Assembly: GCF_937981445.1 (NCBI RefSeq)
Contig: NZ_CALJON010000015.1
Location: 1-64,000 of the forward strand
Length of the DNA: 64,000 nt
Source: an uncultured Veillonella sp.
GTDB lineage: Bacteria; Bacillota; Negativicutes; Veillonellales; Veillonellaceae
Direction of reading: 5' to 3'
This document shows, piece after piece, positions 44,646-54,611 of the stretch. The position numbers and the translations under genes are program-made. Each line of letters opens with the position of its first letter. Positions within the stretch are counted from its first letter, which is position 1. Below the pieces are notes generated by a model. It did not search any database and was not told where the DNA came from. It saw only the letters and a list, made by a program, of their open reading frames with translations.

Positions 44646-44660
44646 GGTGATTGGGCGTAT

Positions 44661-44716
44661 AAAAAGGAGCTGTAACTTAAATGTGGGATACTCCACATTT
44701 GGTTACAGCTCCTTTA
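44661..44716. terminator. Long hairpin between converging pyrR and tmcAL
   Basis: AAAGGAGCTGTAAC plus AAATGTGG pair with CCACATTT plus TTACAGCTCCTTT: over 20 bp with a small internal bulge. It is near-symmetric and so can serve both strands. Its short flanking A/T runs make it moderate as a terminator. Confidence 0.7.
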
Positions 44717-44754
44717 TGTATGTAGGCATATATGCTACATATTATTTTATAATT

Positions 44755-46125
44755 TTAAACTTTTATATACAAAGGTGATCGATAAAAATCTTCATGTCCG
44801 CTTCGTAAGTCTATATTGGCATTACATAGGGCCTGTATGTCCGTGGCCTTCATATCGAGGGTGAGGAGTGTATTGGTTAAGGCCAAGTCGGCCTTTGCGC
44901 TTTGTTGGACAAAGGGACCCCATTTTTGCACGACGGGGATGGTGTGGGTATGTGCTTTTAGCCATGGTCGCGCCATATCAGTAAATCCCAAGAGGCGTGC
45001 ATAGGTGGGACCTATGTGATGGGCTTCATCTTGGAGTGCTTTGGTAATGCCTAAAACAGTGTAAGTTCCCATGCGTTGTAAACGGGCATAAGTATAACGC
45101 TTAGATTTAATTTGCTCTAAGGCGAGGGGCCAGGAATTTGCTTCGCTTGCCTTAGTCCATCGGCGCTCGAGACCTTCTGTAAAATCTGGTAAAGTAACTA
45201 ATGACTCCATTGTATGTAGGCGACTTTGATAATGCACTAAATCGTTATAGCGCTTGTAATCTACATAATTTTGCGTACGTAAACTTTCTTGCACTGATGT
45301 GCGGATTGATGGTGGGAAAAAGCGACTCATAGAGTTTAAGTCAATATTATGGGCGTTTTTTATGGCTTCATCATGGGCATTTTTTATAGCTTCCCTTAAG
45401 GCTGAGCCAGATGGAAGTGATGTAGCTCTCGAGGAATGCCTTGTAGAAACCGATGCTGGCAAGATGCGGCTATGGTGTGCAGACTCGCGTAAAATGGGCA
45501 ATATAGAGAGGGGCAGTTTATATTTTTGAATCCCTTTAATATATTCTAAGGCTAATATATTATTGGGTCCGTCTAAAACTTGTTGAAGCGTTGCATTTGA
45601 GAGTTCTAGATTTACCGCATCGGTAGTGTTGAGAGTTTGTGCGCCTTTGGTGAGCGTTGGATGATTGACTAGCCCCTGTTGACTGCTTAAGCTAATAGCT
45701 TGCCGTAAAGCAGTGCCATAGGAAAGACCTTGGGCGAGCAAGCGTTGACAATTTTGTTGCACTGTATCACTTTCGCTGAGCGCGGCAATGTTCCAAAGAA
45801 CTGAAGGATTGTCAGTTTCGGCTCCAAAGGCGAGAGTAGTGATACCAAGAGCACTTAATAAACGTACCGCCCCAGCAGCAAAGCGTTCCGCATTGGCGGT
45901 GGCAAAGATGGTAGGTAACTCCACTACAGCATGAACACCTGTTTGTAGGGCCCAGGTAGTGCGAAGAAATTTATCGAACAAAGCGGGCTCCCCACGTTGC
46001 ACAAAGGAGCCACTCATAGCGACGATGATCAGGGCATCAGGATATAAGTCTTTGATTTTCTGAATTTGATATGCATGCCCTAAGTGAAAGGGATTGTATT
46101 CGGCAATGATGCCAATAAGTTTCAT
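44755..46125 (-). CDS. tmcAL: tRNA(Met) cytidine acetate ligase (TmcAL/YlbM)
   Basis: 456 residues. EYNPFHLGHAYQ holds the HxGH nucleotidyltransferase motif, and SGSFVQRGEPALFDKF and VVELPTIFATANAERFA are family blocks. The enzyme uses ATP and acetate to acetylate C34 of elongator tRNA-Met. Around residues 240-270 it has an insertion rich in Ser/Arg/Thr, followed by a duplicated EAIKNAH (described in the findings). AAGGAG precedes the ATG on the minus strand. Confidence 0.94.
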   Translation of the reverse strand: MKLIGIIAEYNPFHLGHAYQIQKIKDLYPDALIIVAMSGSFVQRGEPALFDKFLRTTWALQTGVHAVVELPTIFATANAERFAAGAVRLLSALGITTLAFGAETDNPSVLWNIAALSESDTVQQNCQRLLAQGLSYGTALRQAISLSSQQGLVNHPTLTKGAQTLNTTDAVNLELSNATLQQVLDGPNNILALEYIKGIQKYKLPLSILPILRESAHHSRILPASVSTRHSSRATSLPSGSALREAIKNAHDEAIKNAHNIDLNSMSRFFPPSIRTSVQESLRTQNYVDYKRYNDLVHYQSRLHTMESLVTLPDFTEGLERRWTKASEANSWPLALEQIKSKRYTYARLQRMGTYTVLGITKALQDEAHHIGPTYARLLGFTDMARPWLKAHTHTIPVVQKWGPFVQQSAKADLALTNTLLTLDMKATDIQALCNANIDLRSGHEDFYRSPLYIKV

Positions 46126-46172
46126 AAGAACTCCTTCTTTACGTAATTTGTTTGAAGTAAGGGGGATATACA

Positions 46173-46277
46173 GTGTATTGATGTAAGCTGTATATACAAT
46201 GTATTAGTGTAAGATGTATATACAAGTGTATTGATGTAAGATGTATATACAAATTGGCTATGTAATTGTATATACAA
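46173..46277. repeat. 27-bp tandem repeat upstream of tmcAL
   Basis: GTGTATTGATGTAAGCTGTA plus TATACAA at 46173, variants at 46200 and 46226, and a partial copy from 46253. The inner TGTATATACA is itself a palindrome. The remaining 46278-46521 gap holds only the promoter below. Confidence 0.85.
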
Positions 46278-46399
46278 ATCATAGATACTAGTTTAATTTA
46301 TTATAGCAGAAAAATGCATATGAATTTCACGTATGTTATGTATGTGTTAATTTTATGCAGGAATTTAATAAAAAATGGTGGCTAAGGGCAGGAGTAAAG

Positions 46400-46408
46400 T
46401 GTTATAAT
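46400..46408 (+). promoter_or_regulatory. Extended -10 promoter for the lipoprotein-ackA unit
   Basis: TGTTATAAT is an extended -10 element, about 115 bases before the lipoprotein start. No clear -35 is seen. Confidence 0.5.
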
Positions 46409-46521
46409 GAAAATGCACGTATGAATGCATATAATTGCATGCAATTCGCCTAGTTCGTAGCATCTGATGGCCGTTAATTGATGAAAAACATAGGTGCAAA
46501 AGATATGAATCGAGGAAATGT

Positions 46522-47082
46522 ATGAAAAAGTGGCTTACAATCCTTTTAATGGGGGTTATGTTAGTATTTATAAGTGGCTGCAGTAGTGACAATGCCATCG
46601 ATAATTATAGCTTTGGTCATAAAGTCATTAAAGCCGGTCAGTCTGAAGTGACCTATGAACTTCCTTTTGATATTGGCGTACAGCCTAATACCACTGCAAA
46701 TGCCTTAGGATATCCTGTTACTACATATTTAGGGGCGGATAAGAATTTCTTAGTTTCTATTGAAGCTATTTCGCCTAAAGCAGGGCAGGCCTTACCAACG
46801 GCAGATGCGTATGCAAAGGAAACTCAAGCATTCTTTGAAAAAAGTTTTGGATCAAAATTAAAATGGCAAGCTAATGCCACTACGATTGATGGCGTCAATG
46901 GCGTAAAAGCGGATGCTGAACTCGTAGCAGAACAAGCAAAAATTCATTTCTTCCAATATACCTTTGTAGATAAAGGCGTATTGTGGAATATTACCTATCA
47001 GTATCCTATTAATAGTACAATGGGTGCTCAGATTTCTGACCTGGTGGTAGGAAAAATTCAAATTACTAAGAAAGAGGGATAA
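46522..47082 (+). CDS. Lipoprotein of unknown function upstream of ackA
   Basis: 186 residues. The signal peptide MKKWLTILLMGVMLVFISGC ends in a lipobox (FISGC), so Cys20 is lipidated. The mature part is a small soluble domain, mostly beta, of a kind resembling PsbP/DUF1795-like lipoproteins, though I cannot name the family. It ends three bases before ackA, suggesting cotranscription. The link to acetate kinase may be only positional. Confidence 0.75.
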   Translation: MKKWLTILLMGVMLVFISGCSSDNAIDNYSFGHKVIKAGQSEVTYELPFDIGVQPNTTANALGYPVTTYLGADKNFLVSIEAISPKAGQALPTADAYAKETQAFFEKSFGSKLKWQANATTIDGVNGVKADAELVAEQAKIHFFQYTFVDKGVLWNITYQYPINSTMGAQISDLVVGKIQITKKEG

Positions 47083-47085
47083 GTA

Positions 47086-48279
47086 ATGAACGTTTTAGTA
47101 GTAAACTGTGGCAGCTCTTCCTTAAAGTACCAATTAGTGGACATGACAAATGAAAGCGTATTGGCAAAAGGGCAATTTGAAAAAATTGGTGCAAATGATG
47201 CAATTTTCACTCACAAACGTCCTAGTGGTGATAAATTAGAAAAAGTGGAACCAATTTTAGACCACAAAGCAGCACTTAAAATCTTGCTCGACATTTTAGT
47301 TGACAAAGAATACGGTGTAATTGCATCTATGGATGAAATTGATGCAGTAGGTCATCGTGTAGTACATGGTGCTGAAAAGTTTGCTGACTCTGTATTGATT
47401 AATGATGAAGTTATGGCTGCGTTGAATGAATGTGCAAAAATGGCACCTTTACACAACCCACCAAACATTCAAGGTATTGAAGCATGCCAATCCATTATGC
47501 CAAATGTACCACAAGTAGCTGTATTTGATACTGCTTTCCATCAATCCATGCCTCCAGAAGCTTACTTATATGGCCTTCCATTAGAAGTATATGAAAAATA
47601 CGGCGTTCGTCGTTATGGCTTCCATGGTACTAGCCATCGTTATGTAGCTGATCGTGTTGCTGAATTAATGGGCAAACCACTTAGCGAATTGAAAATTATT
47701 TCTTGCCACTTAGGTAATGGTTCTTCCGTTACAGCTGTAAAAGGTGGTAAATCTGTGGATACTTCCATGGGCTTTACTCCACTTGCCGGCCTTGTAATGG
47801 GGACTCGTTGCGGTGATATCGACCCAGCTATCGTACCTTTCTTGATGGATAAAATGAACTTGTCCACTAAAGAAGTTGACGATTTAATGAACAAAAAATC
47901 TGGCGTACTTGGTATTTCCGGTGTGTCCAATGACTTCCGCGTGCTTGAAGAAGCAGCAGAAGCTGGCAATGAAAAAGCTAAATTAGCTCTTGATATGTTC
48001 CACTACAAAGTACGTGCTACTATCGGTGCTTATGCAGCTGTTATGGGCGGTGTAGACGCTATCGTATTCACTGCTGGTATCGGTGAAAATGGTATTGGCA
48101 ACCGCGAAGCAATTTGCCAAGGCTTAGAATACTTAGGCACTGAACTTGACAAAGAACGCAACAATGTACGTGGTAAAGATACTGAAATTAGCGTGGAAGG
48201 TGCAAAAGTAAAATTATTTGCAATTCCAACTAACGAAGAAATTATGATTGCTCGCGATACACAACGCTTAGCAAAATAA
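47086..48279 (+). CDS. ackA: Acetate kinase
   Basis: 397 residues, standard AckA of the ASKHA superfamily. NCGSSSLKYQL at the N-terminus, the RRYGFHGTSHRYV block (catalytic His) and VFTAGIGENG (ATP site) are present. It makes ATP from acetyl phosphate, the main substrate-level phosphorylation of lactate fermenters. Strong codon bias indicates high expression. No pta gene is adjacent. Confidence 0.98.
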   Translation: MNVLVVNCGSSSLKYQLVDMTNESVLAKGQFEKIGANDAIFTHKRPSGDKLEKVEPILDHKAALKILLDILVDKEYGVIASMDEIDAVGHRVVHGAEKFADSVLINDEVMAALNECAKMAPLHNPPNIQGIEACQSIMPNVPQVAVFDTAFHQSMPPEAYLYGLPLEVYEKYGVRRYGFHGTSHRYVADRVAELMGKPLSELKIISCHLGNGSSVTAVKGGKSVDTSMGFTPLAGLVMGTRCGDIDPAIVPFLMDKMNLSTKEVDDLMNKKSGVLGISGVSNDFRVLEEAAEAGNEKAKLALDMFHYKVRATIGAYAAVMGGVDAIVFTAGIGENGIGNREAICQGLEYLGTELDKERNNVRGKDTEISVEGAKVKLFAIPTNEEIMIARDTQRLAK

Positions 48280-48318
48280 TTAAAACTTTATACAATTAAT
48301 TAACAATGTTAATTATAG

Positions 48319-48350
48319 CGCGCAGTACCTTCGGGTACTGCGCGTTGTGG
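48319..48350 (+). terminator. TTCG-loop hairpin after ackA
   Basis: CGCGCAGTACC-TTCG-GGTACTGCGCG is a perfect 11-bp stem with an extra-stable loop. The following TTGTGGTTT is a poor T-tract, so it may allow read-through to maf or protect the ackA 3' end. Confidence 0.75.
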
Positions 48351-48378
48351 TTTAGGAACTTAAAAAAGGAAAGAACGA

Positions 48379-48999
48379 ATGAAATCAAAATCTACCGTAT
48401 TTGATGTGCCGTTTGTATTGCTTGCTTCCGCCTCACCTAGACGGCGTGAATTACTCAGTCAATTTGGATTGTCTTTTACCGTGGTGAAAAGCACTTATGA
48501 AGAAACCCATGAAACTTGGACTGACCCAGCTCAATATGTTATGACTCAAGCACAGGGGAAGGCACGAGCCGCCGTTGTAGGCGGCAGTCCTAAAGAGGCG
48601 TATGTAGTTATGGGCGCTGATACTATCGTAGTATTTAATCATCAATTATTAGGCAAACCTGAGGATGAGACAATGGCAAAACATATGTTGAAGGAACTAT
48701 CAGGCAAGCGACACCAAGTTATGACCGGCCTTTGCCTTCGCTATATAGAGCCAAAACAAGGTGTTGTGCGAGAAAAAGCATTGTGTGTTAGTACTGATGT
48801 AGAATTCTATGAGCTTTCTGAAATGGAAATAAATAATTACGTAGCTACCGGTGAACCTATGGATAAAGCTGGTGCTTATGGAATTCAAGGCTTAGGGGGA
48901 TATTTAGTAAAAGCCATTCATGGGTCCTATACAAATGTAGTGGGTTTACCCGTGGAAGTTGTACTACGAGAATTAAACGCTCTAAAAGGGCAAATCTAG
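48379..48999 (+). CDS. Maf-family nucleoside triphosphate pyrophosphatase
   Basis: 206 residues. LASASPRRRELLSQFG is the Maf signature, and MGADTIVV and GKPEDETMAKHML line the nucleotide site. Maf enzymes hydrolyse dTTP/UTP or modified nucleotides and in Firmicutes affect septum formation. Ribosome binding site AAGGAAAG. It lies at the head of the radC-mreBCD region, a common order. Confidence 0.92.
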   Translation: MKSKSTVFDVPFVLLASASPRRRELLSQFGLSFTVVKSTYEETHETWTDPAQYVMTQAQGKARAAVVGGSPKEAYVVMGADTIVVFNHQLLGKPEDETMAKHMLKELSGKRHQVMTGLCLRYIEPKQGVVREKALCVSTDVEFYELSEMEINNYVATGEPMDKAGAYGIQGLGGYLVKAIHGSYTNVVGLPVEVVLRELNALKGQI

Positions 49000-49072
49000 G
49001 AGGGCAGATCTAAAAGGGCCGATTTAAAAGTAAATATGTAAAAATGTATAAAATGTACCTAGGGAGGTTTAT

Positions 49073-49753
49073 ATGGGACAAAATACATGGTGTGTAGGGG
49101 AAGGGCCTCGAGAAAAGTTTGTAGATTTAGGGGCTAATGGTTTATCGACGATTGAACTTATTGCTATTTTATTACGCACAGGTCGTAAGGGATGCTCTGT
49201 TTTAGAGGTCGCTAAAGAGGTGCTCGACTCTATTGTTGATGGAGCCTATGGTTTAAATGATGTAACTGTTGAACGATTACAACAAGTTAAGGGCATTGGC
49301 CGTGATAAGGCGGTGACTCTTTGTGCTGCCATTGAGTTAGGACGCCGTCTAGGACAAATGCGTGTGAAGCATTTGTACGAAGACTTCAGTTCCCCTAAGG
49401 CTGTAGCCGCCTATGCGATGGAACGGTTGCGACATGAGCGAGAAGAAAATTTTTGCGCCGCTTTCCTAAATTGCAAGAATAAACTCATCCGATTAGAGAC
49501 CATCTCTATTGGAGGATTGACAGGCAGTTTAGCAGAGCAGCGCAGCGTATTTAGACGAGCCTTGGAAGCAAATGCAGCGAGTTTGATTTTAATTCACAAT
49601 CATCCATCTGGTGATGCCACACCTAGTGATGAAGATGTGCGAATTACTAAAATCTTTAAAGCTGCCGGTGATGTAATGGGGATTCCTGTTCTTGACCATG
49701 TAATTATTGGTGATGGAATTTATGTTAGCCTTTGTGAAGATTCGCTGCTATAA
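49073..49753 (+). CDS. radC: RadC family protein (JAB/MPN domain)
   Basis: 226 residues. An N-terminal helix-hairpin-helix segment (VERLQQVKGIGRDKAVTL) is followed by a JAB1/MPN domain with the metal motif HNHPSGDATPSDED. Function is debated; family members are not proven DNA-repair proteins. Position between maf and mreB is conserved in many bacteria. GGGAGG precedes the ATG. Confidence 0.93.
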   Translation: MGQNTWCVGEGPREKFVDLGANGLSTIELIAILLRTGRKGCSVLEVAKEVLDSIVDGAYGLNDVTVERLQQVKGIGRDKAVTLCAAIELGRRLGQMRVKHLYEDFSSPKAVAAYAMERLRHEREENFCAAFLNCKNKLIRLETISIGGLTGSLAEQRSVFRRALEANAASLILIHNHPSGDATPSDEDVRITKIFKAAGDVMGIPVLDHVIIGDGIYVSLCEDSLL

Positions 49754-49860
49754 ACTGTATGTTAGCTTTTATAACTAGGAGTAATCTGCGTATCGGGAAT
49801 ATACAAAATCTCCTTGAAATGGTATCATAAAATGATGAGTATAATAAGGAGATAAAGAAT

Positions 49861-50898
49861 ATGATTCGCTTATTTTCGTCTTTAGGACGTGATTTAGGAA
49901 TAGATATTGGCACCGTAAATACACATATTCATGTGCTAGGTCGAGGTGTAGTTTTATCAGAACCTTCACTGGTGGCTACGGATACAAAACAAGAAGGTAT
50001 TGTGGCTGTTGGCTCTGATGCGGAGCGCTTATTGCTGCGTACGCCAGATATGCTGGATGAAATGCGCCCCTTGCGGGATGGCTTTATTGTAGATTATAGG
50101 GTTATGCTAACTATGCTGCGCCATTTTATGGGAAAAGCATCACGTTCAGTGGGCCGAGCTCGCGTTATTATGGCGGTACCTTGTGGCATTACTGATGTAG
50201 AGCGACGGGCCATGACTGATGCCATAATTCAGGCGGGGGCACGAGAAGCGTATTTAATTGAAGCACCCGTAGCAGCCGCTTTAGGCTGCAATCTACCGGT
50301 ATTTGAACCTATTGGCAATATGGCTGTTGATATTGGTGGCGGTACTACCGATATTGGGGTTATGTCTTTGGGCGGTAAAGTATTAGCTAAGACGGCCCGT
50401 ATTGGTGGGCATGATTTTAATACTGAGATTTTAGGATATATAAAAAATACCTACTCTGTTATGATGGCGGAAGAAACGGTGGAGCAAATTAAACTTGATT
50501 TAGGTTCCGCATTGCCGCCAGAAGAAAATGAGGAAGTATCATTTTTAGGCCGTGATATTGGAAATGGTTTGATGAAGCGTGTGACAATTCACAAATCAGA
50601 AATATATGATGTGTTGCAAATGCCTTTACAGCATATTGTAGATGAAATTAAAAATGTGGTGGAGCAGATTCCACCTGAATTGGCGGCTGATATTTTGGAG
50701 CGTGGCATGGTGTTAACCGGTGCCACAGCCTTGATGGAAGGGTTGGGGCAACGTATTAGTGGAGAACTAGGGATTCCTGTTCATATCCCTAAGGACCCTG
50801 GTTTTGCTGTAGCAGTAGGACTTGGTCAAGCCTCCAAAGAATTTGAACGAATGGATCGATTTATTATTGCTTCGAAGAGTCGGAAAGGAAGGGCTTAA
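49861..50898 (+). CDS. mreB: Rod-shape-determining protein MreB
   Basis: 345 residues, bacterial actin. LGIDIGTVNTHIHV is phosphate loop 1, VDIGGGTTDIGV phosphate loop 2, and VLTGATALMEGLG the adenosine site. It forms membrane filaments guiding lateral wall synthesis. Upstream lies TATAAT (49840-49845). The stop overlaps the mreC start by one base. Its presence is notable for a presumed coccus. Confidence 0.97.
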   Translation: MIRLFSSLGRDLGIDIGTVNTHIHVLGRGVVLSEPSLVATDTKQEGIVAVGSDAERLLLRTPDMLDEMRPLRDGFIVDYRVMLTMLRHFMGKASRSVGRARVIMAVPCGITDVERRAMTDAIIQAGAREAYLIEAPVAAALGCNLPVFEPIGNMAVDIGGGTTDIGVMSLGGKVLAKTARIGGHDFNTEILGYIKNTYSVMMAEETVEQIKLDLGSALPPEENEEVSFLGRDIGNGLMKRVTIHKSEIYDVLQMPLQHIVDEIKNVVEQIPPELAADILERGMVLTGATALMEGLGQRISGELGIPVHIPKDPGFAVAVGLGQASKEFERMDRFIIASKSRKGRA

Positions 50899-51809
50899 TG
50901 TTTTCGTCAGATAGAAAATTAATTGCTTTTGTTGGCTTATGCTGCGTATTTTTAGCCCTTTTAGGTTATGCGTGGAAGCAGCGCACAAGTATTCCCTATG
51001 TATCGGTAGCCCTTGAGCAAGTAACTACACCATTTACATATGGTGCATCACGCTTTTTAGGCTCCTTTAATACAGGGATAACAGTTATTGATAATGCCAT
51101 TAATGGGACCAAAGAATTGGACCAGCTTCGCAATGAAAAAGCTGCATTAGAACAAAAGGTAGTTAATTATGATGAAGTGGTGGCTGAAAATATTCGCCTT
51201 CGCCAGCTCGTAGCATTTGAGACGAGCCATCGCCAATTTGATATGGTGGCAGCGGCTGTAGTGACTCGCGATTTTGGTACTTGGACGAATACATTTACTA
51301 TTGACCGTGGTACAGAAGAAGGTCTTGCTGTGAATATGCCTGTACTGATTCCTGGCGGGGTAGTTGGTTTCATTAGTGATGTATACCCTCACTCGGCAAG
51401 AGTTCAGACGATTTTAGACCCTCGTACATCCATAGGGGTTATTGTGCAGCGCCCTGAATCTCGCGTTGCTTCGGTTGTAAAGGGAAATGGTAGTAATCCG
51501 AATGAACCTTTACTTGTTAATGTAGCACGGGATGGCGATGTATTGACTGGTGATACGCTTATTACCTCTGGTTATGGCGGAATTTATCCTAAGGGCCTAT
51601 TAGTAGGTCATGTGGCGCGCATTGATAATGATTCGGAAGGCTTTGTAAAAAATGCGGTGGTTCAGCTCTCTGCTGATTTGAGCAATGTAGAAGAAGTATT
51701 TGTTATCTTACGATCTCGTGAAGGTGAATTAGACAAACCAAGTCTTACACCAAAGCTTGTGCCACAAACACAGCGTGACCAAGTGGAAGGGGTCAAAGGA
51801 GCACAATAA
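50898..51809 (+). CDS. mreC: Rod-shape-determining protein MreC
   Basis: 303 residues. One N-terminal membrane helix (LIAFVGLCCVFLALLGYAW), a coiled coil (residues 70-100, ELDQLRNEKAALEQKVVNYDEVVAENIRL), then the two beta-barrel domains of periplasmic MreC (VVTRDFGTWTNTFTIDRGTEEGL and ITSGYGGIYPKGLLVG). It activates PBP2-RodA. Coupled to mreB and mreD by one-base overlaps. Confidence 0.96.
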   Translation: MFSSDRKLIAFVGLCCVFLALLGYAWKQRTSIPYVSVALEQVTTPFTYGASRFLGSFNTGITVIDNAINGTKELDQLRNEKAALEQKVVNYDEVVAENIRLRQLVAFETSHRQFDMVAAAVVTRDFGTWTNTFTIDRGTEEGLAVNMPVLIPGGVVGFISDVYPHSARVQTILDPRTSIGVIVQRPESRVASVVKGNGSNPNEPLLVNVARDGDVLTGDTLITSGYGGIYPKGLLVGHVARIDNDSEGFVKNAVVQLSADLSNVEEVFVILRSREGELDKPSLTPKLVPQTQRDQVEGVKGAQ

Positions 51810-52300
51810 TGAAGACTTTATTATATGTTCTAATGGGCATTTTAACCTTTTTGATACAGGCTGATGCCTTTCCCATGTTGTTTAAACATGAATGGATGCC
51901 TAATTTAATTTTAGTATGGGTCATTGTGCTATCTCTTTTAAAAGGCCGTCGTATAGGGCTTGGCGTAGCCATTTTAGGCGGACTCATACATGACTTAGTT
52001 ATATCCAATGCCTTTGGGCTTCATTTTTTCCCTTACATTGTGGTGGCCTATTTTGTGAGTATTTGGTCCCATTCTGTATATGAAGAACAGTGGTATGTTA
52101 CATTTGCTTGGGTGTCAGGTGCTACGGTACTAGATATGATAGTGCGCATGGGCATGCTATGGTTAGGACGGGAAGAACTAATCTTTGGCACCTATATATG
52201 GCATCATATTTGGCCTGTTTGGTGGCTTAATGGCCTCATTGGCATTGTGTTACATGAATTGATTTGGAATATGGAAGAACGAGATGAATATATTTGGTAG
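51809..52300 (+). CDS. mreD: Rod-shape-determining protein MreD
   Basis: 163 residues with about five membrane helices, standard MreD size. GLGVAILGGLIHDLVISNAFGLHFF is the most conserved block. It is the membrane partner of MreC in the elongasome. Confidence 0.93.
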   Translation: MKTLLYVLMGILTFLIQADAFPMLFKHEWMPNLILVWVIVLSLLKGRRIGLGVAILGGLIHDLVISNAFGLHFFPYIVVAYFVSIWSHSVYEEQWYVTFAWVSGATVLDMIVRMGMLWLGREELIFGTYIWHHIWPVWWLNGLIGIVLHELIWNMEERDEYIW

Positions 52301-52418
52301 TTACTGATTATGCATGATTAGCCTGTTGATGAAGGGGCGTATTTTACTAATTATGTGTAGATGGACTACTAATTACATTTAACTAGCAGGTGGTTTTAAA
52401 TAGAAAGGAGGCAGTCAT

Positions 52419-54407
52419 TTGTTAGAAGCTCTCTATAAAAAGAATAAAAAAGGTCGCTTTGATGCCTTATTGTACATTGTCTGCCTTATTTTTCTGGTGC
52501 TTATAATCCGCTTATTTTACCTGCAAATTATGGATGGTGAATACTATCATACGAAGGCAGAAGGCAATCGCTTGCGCATGGTTACTATGACGGCAGCGCG
52601 TGGCGTTATGTATGATCGCAATGGTCAAATTGTTGCCGGTTCTCGCCCTGCGTACACAGTGTCTATGATGCCTACGGGGAAAGAGATTTCTGAGGATGAG
52701 CTCAATCGACTCGCTCAGATGCTCAATATTAAAGTAGAGTCCATCAAAGAAAAAATTGCAGCTCACAAGGGCGGTTATGAACCAATTCGCTTAGCCACGG
52801 ATATTACGATGGACCGCGTAACTATGATTGAAGAACACCGTCATGAATTACCGGGCGTAAGTATTGAAGTGGAGCCGCTTCGCTATTATCCTTATAATAC
52901 CTTAGCCTCTCAGTTGCTCGGTTATGTAGGGGAAGTTAGTGAAGATGAACTCAATGAGATAAAAACTGAAAATCCTGAAACCTTAGTGGGGCCAGGAACT
53001 ATTCTCGGCCGATCTGGTTTAGAAAAAATGTATGATGATGTATTGCGCGGCATTGACGGAGGTAAACAAGTGGAAGTGGACGCCTCTGGCCGGCCTGTAG
53101 CGGAAGTGGGTCGTAAGGATACGATTCCAGGACGGGATATTCACTTAACTATTGATTTGCCTCTTCAGAAAGCCGCTGAAAAGGCGGTAGCTAATCAAAT
53201 TGCCTCACTTCGTGCCCAAGGTATTCCTGCTCGCGGTGCTGCCGTAGTGGCTATGGACCCTAACACAGGGGCCGTTTTAGCGATGGTAAGTAATCCGGGC
53301 TTTGACCCGAACTGGTTTGCTCGCGGTATTACATCGGCTCAATGGAATATGTTAAACACAGATCAGAACCATCCGTTTGATAATAAAGTTATTTCTGGTG
53401 AATATCCACCAGGCTCACCGTTTAAAATTGTAACAGGTGCAGCAGCTTTAGAATTAAAGAAAGTAACACCTAATGAAATGATTTTCGATAGTGGTCGTCA
53501 CTGGTTAATTGACAAGCGGAATGCGGAAGGGGAAGCACTTGGTTGGCTCGATTTTAATACGGCTTTGGCCAAATCTGACAATGTGTATTTCTATGAAATG
53601 GGCAATCGTATTGGTATTGAAAATATTGATAAATACGCTAAGATTTTTGGCCTTGGCGAAAAAACGGGTATTAAGCTCTATGGCGAGGCTGAAGGTAATT
53701 TAGCAAGTCCTGAGTATAAACGTAAAGTGTTTGACCAAGATTGGTACTTAGGGGAAACCTTTGATGCTGCCATTGGTCAGTCCTATACATTGGTAACACC
53801 ACTACAGATGGCCGTTTTGATGTCAGAAGTGGCTAATGGTGGTATTCGTTATCAGCCGTATGTGGTGAGCCGCATCGATAATAGCGATGGTACGCCAGCT
53901 GAAATTTTTGGACCTCGTCAAATTGGTGTGTTACAAGTGTCTAAAACTGTTATGGATCTAATTCGTAATGCTTTACGCGATGTAACAGCAGAAGGTGGTA
54001 CGGCGGGACAACTCTTTAAAGGGTGGCCTATTGCTGTAGCCGGTAAGACGGGGACGGCGGAAAATGCCACAGGGCGAGACCATGGTTGGTTTGTAGCCTA
54101 TGCACCGTATGATAAACCACGTATTGTGGTGGTAGCCCTTGTAGAGCAAGGGAGCTTTGGTGCTGGTTCAGCAGGACCTATCGTTCGTGATGTATTGGCT
54201 GAGTATTTTAAAATTAATGGTGGATCTGATGCTGATACATCTAATGGTGCGGATAGTAGCAATGGGACTAATTCTGCACAGAACGATGCAAGTCGATTAA
54301 ATAATTCGACTACAGATTCTACCAATTCCAGCACTACTTCTTCGGATAGTGCAAATGGTACAGAGCAAAATAGCATGACTCAGACTACAGGTCCGCAAGC
54401 ACGATAG
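52419..54407 (+). CDS. mrdA: Penicillin-binding protein 2 (elongasome transpeptidase)
   Basis: 662 residues, starting at TTG with AAAGGAGG ahead. An N-terminal membrane helix is followed by the class B dimerisation domain (TAARGVMYDRNGQIVA) and a transpeptidase domain with SxxK in PGSPFK, SxN in KSDNVYF and KTG in GKTGTAE. It cross-links peptidoglycan with RodA. The last 60 residues are a low-complexity Ser/Asn/Thr/Asp tail from GGSDADTSNG onward, not part of the enzyme fold and probably periplasmic. Confidence 0.96.
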   Translation: MLEALYKKNKKGRFDALLYIVCLIFLVLIIRLFYLQIMDGEYYHTKAEGNRLRMVTMTAARGVMYDRNGQIVAGSRPAYTVSMMPTGKEISEDELNRLAQMLNIKVESIKEKIAAHKGGYEPIRLATDITMDRVTMIEEHRHELPGVSIEVEPLRYYPYNTLASQLLGYVGEVSEDELNEIKTENPETLVGPGTILGRSGLEKMYDDVLRGIDGGKQVEVDASGRPVAEVGRKDTIPGRDIHLTIDLPLQKAAEKAVANQIASLRAQGIPARGAAVVAMDPNTGAVLAMVSNPGFDPNWFARGITSAQWNMLNTDQNHPFDNKVISGEYPPGSPFKIVTGAAALELKKVTPNEMIFDSGRHWLIDKRNAEGEALGWLDFNTALAKSDNVYFYEMGNRIGIENIDKYAKIFGLGEKTGIKLYGEAEGNLASPEYKRKVFDQDWYLGETFDAAIGQSYTLVTPLQMAVLMSEVANGGIRYQPYVVSRIDNSDGTPAEIFGPRQIGVLQVSKTVMDLIRNALRDVTAEGGTAGQLFKGWPIAVAGKTGTAENATGRDHGWFVAYAPYDKPRIVVVALVEQGSFGAGSAGPIVRDVLAEYFKINGGSDADTSNGADSSNGTNSAQNDASRLNNSTTDSTNSSTTSSDSANGTEQNSMTQTTGPQAR

Positions 54408-54611
54408 AACACAATAAAGGCACCATAAACATATGGTAAACATAAGATAAACGGATGATTAAAATGGATAAAATATAATAAACGTACAATAAAAACACAA
54501 TAAAAGTACATATAAATATATGATGCAAACACGGAAAATGTATGATAAAAGTGTGTTAACAATACAAAATCTAGAAATAGGCCGTTTTACAAGTATGAGA
54601 AAGGAGCTTCC

